Assembly: GCF_905475345.1 (NCBI RefSeq) | Contig: NC_066608.1 | Span: forward strand, 3,757,501 to 3,821,500 | Source: Vespula vulgaris | Taxonomy: Eukaryota > Arthropoda > Insecta > Hymenoptera > Vespidae | Direction of reading: 5' to 3' | DNA: 64,000 bases | In this document: positions 57,450-64,000 of the stretch, piece by piece | How the letters are laid out: the number at the start of each line of letters is the position of its first letter | Numbering within the stretch: the stretch's first letter is position 1 | The notes under the pieces: model-generated | The model's input: only the letters and a program-made list of their open reading frames with translations | What the model was told of the DNA's origin: nothing | Database searches by the model: none | Translations under genes and position numbers: made by a program

Positions 57450-58330
57450 ATTTTAAAGCAAGGTACGACACGTAAGACCCACGTCACAATCTTCACATAT
57501 TTTCATAGCACGATCTTCGTCTTATATCGTTCTTTGAATTTCGTAACGCATTTTCAGATTTTGTGAACTTCCAGTACGACGGAAAATGTTTCCTGTTTAG
57601 TCTGAAGGAGTGATCAACAATAGATTTGTTACAGCTAACATCATTATTCATATCAAAAATTTCTTTGAGTAATCTAAGGTGAACGCTCGCATTGTTATTT
57701 TTTTGAAATTTATCTATACAAGACGCATTCCGGATAGCTATGTCAAGCAGATGAAACAAATTTTTATACCTTTTCGGATTGATTGTACACTCGATTTTAT
57801 TTTGTCCCTATTGTCGACTGCATCCATGTTGGCAGTGTAATCAACAATACAAAACGGTTTTTAAATAATTTTTTCGTTAAAATAGTTTATTTTTTTAGTA
57901 TTAATATAATTCGTGGAGTGGCAAGTTGACAATATATATATCTTCCGTTTGTCTTGTTAATTGAGAGCGAGTATATTGGACGATAATCGGAAGCATATTT
58001 CACTCTTGTCTAGTTTTTCCTTTATTACAAGCATTACTCTTCTTCGCGATTTTACATTACCGCACGCGTTAGTTTTATTACCATGTAATAATAGTATACC
58101 AGTTGTCAACAAACAATGTGTGCTCCTTTCCTAAATATGAATTCAAAAAGTATGAATACAATCTCAGCCTATTTTCCTAGATATTTCTCGTTCACTTTTG
58201 TTATATCGGAATCGCTGTTACTATACAACAAAATTTAGTACGAATTCCGTTTTGCAGTCGCACAATACAAAAGATACCAAACCTATTATGTTTGGACGGG
58301 ATGTACTGCTTGAATGATAACCCCCCTTTA
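57450..58330 (-). pseudogene. piggyBac B transposase, C-terminal two thirds
   Basis: From 58,330 down on the minus strand: KGGLSFKQYIPSKHNRFGIF just after the first catalytic site; YLGKEHTLFVDNWYT (about 58,120-58,160) with the second catalytic Asp; KPFCIVDYTANMDAVDNRDK (about 57,810-57,860), the GGVDxxDQ region; FHLLDIAIRNASCIDKF (57,700-57,759); HFPSYWKF; and a short Cys-rich tail CEDCDVGLTC near 57,490. Several frame changes. The first catalytic Asp itself lies beyond the Tc1-like junction and is missing. Confidence 0.85.
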
Positions 58331-58334
58331 TATA

Positions 58335-59560
58335 CAGTGCCTGGCATAATAAAGTGACCATCCCACATGCATGTAGAAATTTCTTAAAACTAACGTTTTT
58401 AATGGAAAAATATTCTATTATCGAGCTTTTTTGAAAAATTTATTACACTGAAGGTAGAATTGGTAGAAGAATTGAAAGATATATTTGCTATAACAAGAAC
58501 TTATATTCTCAAAGAATACGAATTTTCATGTAGGATAAAAAAGTGACCACTTTATAAATCTTAATTTATATTTTGAAAAAATCAAACTTTGTCTTTAATA
58601 TGGCCTCTTTTGGTTTTAATGACTGCCGCTAATTATCTTTCGGACATGCTTTCGATCATATTATGCAGATGATTGATGTAGAGGTTTTCCCAAACGCATC
58701 GAAGTAATTATTTTTGTTCGTGACTACGGTTTGTCTACATTTCCGTCCAAAATCGACCATAAATTTTGGATGGGACTTAAGTCTGTAGATTGCGGAAACA
58801 AATCAAACAGTTTTTGTGGTGGAAGGTGAAGACCTTTTTTTGTTTTTTTTCGGTGGTATGCTTAGAATCATTATTTTGTTCTAAAATAAAGTTCTTCTCG
58901 AAGTCTAATTGGATTAGCAAAATTTTCAAATTCTTACATAAAATATCGATGTATATGTCAGCAGTCATGATACTATCGATTTTCACCAATTGATCCACTC
59001 CTTCCCAAGAGAAACAGTCCCAGATTATGACGTTATCTCTGCCGTGTCTCACCGTCTTTTTCACGATCTTCAAGTTCCTCCTTAGTTTTCTGCTATACAT
59101 TAAATTGTTTACGTCCAAGAAGTTTAAAGGTACTCTTGTCCATCTACAGAACTCGTTTCCAGAACTTCACGGGTCGATTTACATACTTTATTGCAAATTC
59201 GAGTCGCTTTTTTTTTTTTTTAATTTTTTTATTATTATTAATCAACGGATGCTTACGTGCGAAACGACTATAGATCTGCTTCCCGCAGTCGGATCTTTCT
59301 CCATCATTCGTATGATGTTTTCATCACGCCAAGTTGTGCTTCACGTTAAATCCTTGATCGATCGATCAAGTTTCGATATCTAAACATTTTTTTATAAAGC
59401 TTCTGGACAGAGTTTTTGTTAACTTCATATTTCTGACCGATTTTTCTCTACGAAACACCGCGTTTACAATCTTTGATAATAAGGTTTCGAACTCGATAAG
59501 AAATTTGTCAACCAATCATGTTCATCGTCTTTCTGTATACTGCATTGTTATTCATTCGTT
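58335..59560 (-). mobile_element. Tc1-like element 5, right TIR lost
   Basis: The left end CAGTGCCTGGCATAATAAAG then TGACCATCCC starts at 58,335 after TA, directly beside piggyBac B coding sequence. No right-end counterpart is present before piggyBac B coding sequence resumes at about 59,565, so a deletion probably removed the right TIR together with the part of piggyBac B that held the first catalytic Asp. Confidence 0.75.
58600..59520 (-). pseudogene. Tc1-like transposase 5, inactive
   Basis: The minus strand reads YRVRNLIIKDCKRGVS and KIGQKYEVNKNSVQKLYKKM (DNA-binding domain, about 59,390-59,510), then ARKHPLINN, LEFAIKYVNRPVKFWKRVL, stop, MDKSTFK with the first catalytic Asp kept (about 59,130). 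Next comes KTVRHGRDNVIIWDCFSWEG then VDQLVKIDSIMTADIY (58,777-59,118), then FILEQNNDSKHT (family: QDNDPKHT; catalytic Asp to Asn), then STDLSPIQNLWSILDGNV (family: SPDLNPIENLW; catalytic Glu to Gln) near 58,750. Two of three catalytic residues are lost. Confidence 0.9.
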
Positions 59561-59564
59561 TTTT

Positions 59565-59950
59565 CCACAATAAATGACACAAATCTTTCCCAGGGAAATA
59601 ATTGAAAATAATCGATCGGAGCTGCAGATCGATTAAGCCGGATTGTCATGTCAGAATTGCGCGAATCAAATTTATGCACTTGCGGTTTCAAATTTTCATA
59701 CGATCAGATCATTTCCCCACATGTCGTCTCTTCGTGAACATCGGAATCTTTTGATTCGAATTTAGTATTCTCAATTTTTTTTATGTTCTTCCTACCATGC
59801 ATGTTTTTGTTTATGTCATTTTCAATTTCCGAGTTTGTTTTTGAATTCCTCTTCGTTTTCTATTTTGAAGCGATATTTTGAGGTTCTAAAAAGATTCTAA
59901 AAAATTATAAGAATACAAATTGGCATGTTAAAAGAGCATCCAATAATGGT
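59565..59950 (-). pseudogene. piggyBac B transposase, N-terminal part
   Basis: The minus strand has a charged N-terminal stretch (KTNSEIENDINKNMHGRKNI, about 59,770-59,860), then KPQVHKFDSRNSDMTIRLNR then SAAPIDYFQLFPWERFVSFI and VEKTNE (59,565-59,710). This matches the piggyBac block TPLDFFELFFxDELIxxIVEETN. It is the upstream continuation of the fragment at 57.45-58.33 kb. Confidence 0.72.
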
Positions 59951-59959
59951 ATATTTATT

Positions 59960-62331
59960 TTAACATTAAACTTATCGGCATTTCATATAATCCTACCATA
60001 AGCGATTCAAAAAAAATATGTATCTTAATATAGCAAGAGATTTTAGCCAATTGGATAGTAAGCAAAATATTTTTTTCTACTTAAAAAAGTTTTACTTACA
60101 TTTATGCATTTTCAGCATATTTTTTACAAATTATAATATTTTGTATTGTACATTTTCCATATTAGTATTTTTTTACATTTTATACAAATTTTGTTGACTT
60201 TACAATATCTTATTTGACAAGCTTTCCGTCCAGATGAATCTATAGCTGTATTTATTATTGTTTTTGATGAACATTCTTTGCTTAGCTGGCTCTCCTTCTG
60301 TTATTCGATCCCAAGCTCTTCGATCGAAATAAAAATTCTTGCCTCGATATTTCTTCACCCGTCGTTTCTTTGTATAAAATCCAAGCACTTATCCCGACTA
60401 AATCCAAGATATTGGAAAATATCTCTAAAGGCCATCTTTGATATTTAGATTTTACACTATATTTTCTGGTCATGTGATCGTTTACATCTACACTAAATTT
60501 TGTGCTATTGTAAAATCTAATTGTCTTTGGTATACGGGTGTCACTTTTTTCAATTTTAACGGATGAATGCATTGAAGTAAGTATCAATACTTTTTTATTG
60601 GTTTTAGCTTTGTAAATTGTAAGAATAAAATCATTCGATTTGTATAATATTGCTGAGAAGTGTGTCATTCTATCCTTTGCCTATCTTGCTAATTTTGGTA
60701 GCTCCCTTTTATTTCTACGAATAGTTCTAACGAGCGTAATTTTTCTTTGCTTGAAGTTTACTCGCTAATGACACACTTGTAAAAAAATTGTCAGTTATTA
60801 TATTTCTCCCATGGCCCGTATATGGGTCTGCTAATTTCAAAGTTATTCAAGTCATTTTAAACTCCCCAAATGGGACCGATGATTCTCTCCCTTCATCTTT
60901 TCTCAAATACGGAAAGCTGTTTACTATATACTTAGTACTTACATCGGAAGCCAACCAAAATTTTATGCCAAATTTATCCAGTTTATTGGGCATGTATTGA
61001 GTAAATTTACAGCATGCTATTGTTGGAAGCAATTGTTCATCTATAGAAAGATATGCTGTTGGTTTATAACAGTTTTGACTATTTTTGATAAATTTGTACC
61101 AAACTTCAGAGATCAAAGCGAACTTATCGTTTTGTAAGCGTTGGCTTCGTTGATTTCCGTTGTCCAAACCGAATAAATCTTATCATTTCTGTAAAGACAT
61201 TTCGGCTCATAGTTGTCGAGAAAAATGACGGACTCCATTTCTTGTTCCATAAATATAATAGATTCCATAAATAGAATAGATTGAAATAGATAAATTCCAT
61301 TTAGTTTTCAACATTCGAAATGCCTCTAATTTCATATATTTTCTTACATGTTCAATTATGTTATGATCAATAATCAAGGAAAATGCTGACTCAACTCTGC
61401 CCTTTATAATTTTTCGTTTAGCGTATCCTGTCGGTTCCAATATTTCCTTGAAAATATTATAAATCGGTGCTCTTTCGCGATCAGACCCTTCTTTTATTTT
61501 TTGCCAAACAGTTCCGTCCGTAGTAATTTCAATCTTTTCCTCATTTTCACTTTCGGTACTAATTATAAATCTCTTTCTTTTTTGTCCTCTTCGTATATTC
61601 AAAATACGCTCTTCGTCCGTATCGCTGTCAAATAAGTCACATTTTTTTCCGCTGTATCATTATCAATATCGGAAACTTCTTGGTCATCTTCCAAACAACC
61701 CTCGTCGATATTATTTATTTTGTCTAATAAATTGATATTCCTCGAATGTCTTGACATTTTTGAAGATGAATATACAAATGATAAAGTAAAAACTAAAATA
61801 TAAAAATATAAATCAAACGGGATAAAAACGTTGAGAACATAAATAAAAAAATTCAAACCTAAATCACACCACAAAATATTGTTGCAATCACTTTGTTGAA
61901 ACTACTACTTATAACACGTAATAATCTTTATCATACACTTTATGAAATTTCGATGCTCTCTGTTCGGATCGCGTACAAGAAAGAAAGCTAGACATTTGTT
62001 CCAATCGCGCGTTTTTTTTTCCACTGTAGATTCACAATTACATTGTGGACACGTAAAATAATTTCAGAAGTGTGCTTTCTGAAGAATATAGTCGTAAATA
62101 ACATGAATTATTCAAATGGTCAAATGATCGCTCGTAGTAGACTAAACATGCTATAAATGTTTTTCGGAAAGTAAACAATAAAGAAAGTTGTGAATATTGA
62201 AAAATAGGTTGTATGTACATTATAGGAAAAGTCAATAAGTTATACGGCGATACAGTAACGTTGTATACAAGAAATTCTAAACGAAATTCCAAAAACTATC
62301 ATTTGACCGCGCGTGGTAGGTTTAGTGTTAA
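59960..62331 (-). mobile_element. piggyBac family A, copy 4, best preserved
   Basis: The left end TTAACATTAAACTTATCGGC at 59,960 and the reverse complement of the right end, TTAACACTAAACCTACCACG, finishing at 62,331, carry the TTAA target and are similar over about 16 bp. The length of 2,372 bp is normal for the superfamily. It sits inside piggyBac B. Confidence 0.85.
60150..61757 (-). pseudogene. piggyBac A transposase, frameshifted but with three catalytic Asp motifs
   Basis: The start codon is at 61,757 (MSRHSRNINLLDKINNIDEG), followed by an acidic stretch EDDQEVSDIDND and RKRFIISTESENEEK (61,207-61,602) with FSLIIDHNIIEHVRKYMKLE. The core at 60,847-61,167 has LQNDKFALISEVWYKFIKNS, YLSIDEQLLPT (first Asp) and FTQYMPNKLDKFGIKFWLAS. 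Near 60,790 is TDNFFTS (second Asp), then LVRTIRRNKRELPKL. At 60,282-60,668 are KTIRFYNSTKFSVDVNDHMT (third Asp region) and RWPLEIFSNILDLVGISAWI. Near 60,200 is a Cys-rich tail CQIRYCKVNKICIKC. About 530 residues in all, but in at least four frames. The usual order and length are present; the frameshifts make it a pseudogene. Confidence 0.9.
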
Positions 62332-62479
62332 CGAAAAGTGACATTGGCGTATCAAAAATAAAGTCTATAAATTCTGCCTATATTGTTAACACTATTATAA
62401 AACGTTGTGAAGGTATAAAAAGTGTGAAGCAAGACAAATGAAAAAGATCATTTAGTTCAAACGGTGAACGAATAAGTCA

Positions 62480-62567
62480 GTAGAGTGAATCACTATAGTG
62501 GCGCATCGTAATATTAGATGACATCCGCGAAAGCCACTATAGTTCCGCATCGTACCTAAGGGGTTAA
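62480..62567. repeat. Right end of piggyBac B
   Basis: CACTATAGTGGCGCATCGTA..ATCCGCGAAAGCCACTATAG..CGTACCTAAGGGGTTAA is the reverse complement of the left part of the MITE at 26,816, including the CACTATAGTG palindrome. Confidence 0.85.
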
Positions 62568-62569
62568 TA

Positions 62570-64000
62570 AATATGATTTACGAATAATAAATGAGAAACA
62601 CGTATGAACAAAACTATTGAATGTGAGATTTTTAAGTATCATTACTTATCTTATGGTAGTAGTTTGAAACATCTTAATTATAAGAGTGAGTAAAAATGTT
62701 AATCTTTTAGTGAATCCAAATAGACAACTTTCGTTTGAAGTATGACTACACGTGTCGAGATGGTATCTGTTGAAAATACTCATTGACGTATAGTTTTATA
62801 AGTAACACACGATCGAAACCGTTCAGCTTCCAAGTGTTTCATCTATGAAAGCACAATCAATTATCCAATCAGTAATAAGAACATTCGTTTTGCCTGACGT
62901 AGACCCCGCGCTTTTTTTTGTAGTAGAAGTCTATTTATCAATGATATTACCATCTTAAAATAAAAAATTATATAACAGTTATCTTTAAAATATTATCCAT
63001 CAAGTGGAATAAAAATATATTGACATTTAACTTTTAATAATTAATAACTAATGTGGAACAGCTGAAACAAGCATTCAGGATGGGAAAACGAGAATGGACA
63101 AGTTATATGTAGACGTTAAGCAGCGACAGAGAACTATACATAAACTATAGCAATGCATTGAAATAAATTTAGTATGAGCTAGGGCAAGAACTCGAGACGA
63201 AACGAAGAAAGCAAACGACATGTTTGCGGCTATCACTATAGAATCAACCTATTCGAAAACATTCAAGTTCTCGGAGAGAGTTTCAAATACTGCCGTTCTG
63301 GTGATGTCGTTGTGGAAGACCATGTCTTCATCATGGAAAACTGTTCGTTCATCTGTGGAAGCAAGGGATGTTTATGAGAGGCATGATAAAGTCAAATTCT
63401 GCCAATGAGCTAGAAGCAGCACAGACTTTTAAAACTGACGATGTTGTTGATGGATCAGTAATATTGGCGAAAGGATTTGTGGATTTATGAAGAATAAGAT
63501 AGATGACAAAAGGGGGAGAGCGGTAGGTTGTTTTTAAAAAGATAAATATAATCGATTGCTCTCGATTTGTAACGACAGATTATATCACGTGTGAAGTTTC
63601 CTAGCGACGCGAGTAATGCGTAAGACGTTAGTGTAGTGAAAATGCTTCTATATAAATCACACATGTACGTTTAGAAATGATTGGCTCAATAATTTCGCGA
63701 CTCATTCTACTTCAGTGTTCAACTACTGAGCAATACTTCTTTTCTAATAAGGAGTGAGTATTATTCGAGAAATTGATTGAGTACCGGCACGTTATATAAT
63801 TTGTAAATACGTCTTAGCTGCGAATCAATTTTGTCGAAACAAGATAGTGATTTAACATCATAGTTATATTGAATATTTCGTTTATAATTATATATAATTA
63901 TATATGTATATAATTACATATAATAAACATATATTTTGGGCTACGCAATAAATGAATAATAGCCGAACGGAATTTCAAACAAGCCACAGAAAAATGAATT
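62570..64000. other. Unassigned stretch, less A+T-rich from about 63,180 to 63,480
   Basis: A plus-strand frame at 63,220-63,408 has no recognised domain. A purine tract GACAAAAGGGGGAGAGCGG at 63,506-63,524 resembles a polypurine tract of an LTR element, but neither an LTR nor a pol domain is recognised next to it. TA-rich simple sequence occurs at 63,884-63,925. Confidence 0.4.

Larger units (their letters stand above)
57203..62567 (-). mobile_element. piggyBac family B, split by two later insertions
   Basis: The left end (57,203; TAAAGTATCTGTTAGGTACG then GCTGAATTTTGC) and right end (62,567; reverse complement TTAACCCCTTAGGTACGATG) match the two ends of the MITE at 26.8 kb. Coding pieces of one transposase lie at 57,450-58,330 and 59,565-59,950, separated by a Tc1-like element. 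A complete family A element sits at 59,960-62,331 between the N-terminal coding piece and the right end. This nested reading is inference from end matches and the order of the coding pieces. Confidence 0.72.

Noticed and set aside
63220..63530. Copia-like pol end plus polypurine tract and LTR
   Set aside because: The purine tract is suggestive, but the adjacent frame does not show RNase H or other pol motifs and no matching LTR pair is in the window.
1..64000. tRNA, rRNA or conserved host exons
   Set aside because: I looked for tRNA T-arm and anticodon-arm patterns and for conserved domain-bearing frames with splice sites and found none that I could support by eye.

Overview
This window looks like insect nuclear DNA, possibly hymenopteran: very A+T-rich, with the family mix common in insect genomes (piggyBac, mariner, Tc1-like, an APE-type LINE, Ty3/gypsy and BEL/Pao remnants). 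The organism assignment is inference. I find no host protein-coding gene, rRNA, tRNA or CRISPR array. Almost everything that can be supported is transposable-element (TE) debris, a large satellite array and simple repeats.

Layout: 1-5.4 kb is A+T-rich DNA with microsatellites and one stem. 5.9-9.1 kb holds two decayed piggyBac copies (family A). 10.0-10.9 kb holds a dispersed repeat ('X') and a LINE fragment. 10.78-17.02 kb is a 21-unit tandem array with a 296-bp period. 17.0-18.0 kb is a truncated piggyBac (family C). 18.0-22.5 kb is a second X/LINE copy split by a 1,255-bp mariner. 22.96-25.21 kb is a complete-length decayed piggyBac (D) with TTAA ends. 25.9-27.1 kb has a piggyBac-type terminal hairpin and a 297-bp piggyBac MITE. 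28.0-32.2 kb has a Tc1-like element and piggyBac E, both inside X-related repeats. 32.8-33.4 kb is piggyBac F. 34.8-36.5 kb is another Tc1-like element. 38.5-39.0 kb is a pogo/Tigger-like MITE. 41.0-42.6 kb has BEL/Pao integrase and Ty3/gypsy RT remnants. 43.5-50.0 kb is a twice-repeated module of LINE RT, 296-bp unit, piggyBac C and X. 50.55-51.24 kb is a short mariner-family element. 51.9-53.8 kb has piggyBac A and an unidentified repeat. 55.4-56.8 kb is a Tc1-like remnant. 57.2-62.57 kb is a nest: piggyBac B broken by a Tc1-like element and by a piggyBac A copy. The last 1.4 kb is not recognised.

Two things stand out. First, every TE coding remnant whose direction I could read, across at least 17 apparently separate insertions of seven superfamilies, is on the minus strand. 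This is the layout expected of a uni-strand, flamenco-like piRNA cluster transcribed from the plus strand; that function is inference and needs small-RNA data. Second, the satellite appears to have arisen from a LINE coding segment, the endonuclease-RT linker. Single-copy progenitors lie in the same window, bounded on both sides by CAAC, so the birth of the array can be read in place. Empty-site paralogs for the mariner and Tc1-like insertions and the nested piggyBacs give a relative insertion order.

None of the transposases reads as one intact frame. The best preserved is piggyBac A at 59.96-62.33 kb, which keeps three catalytic-type Asp motifs but is frameshifted.
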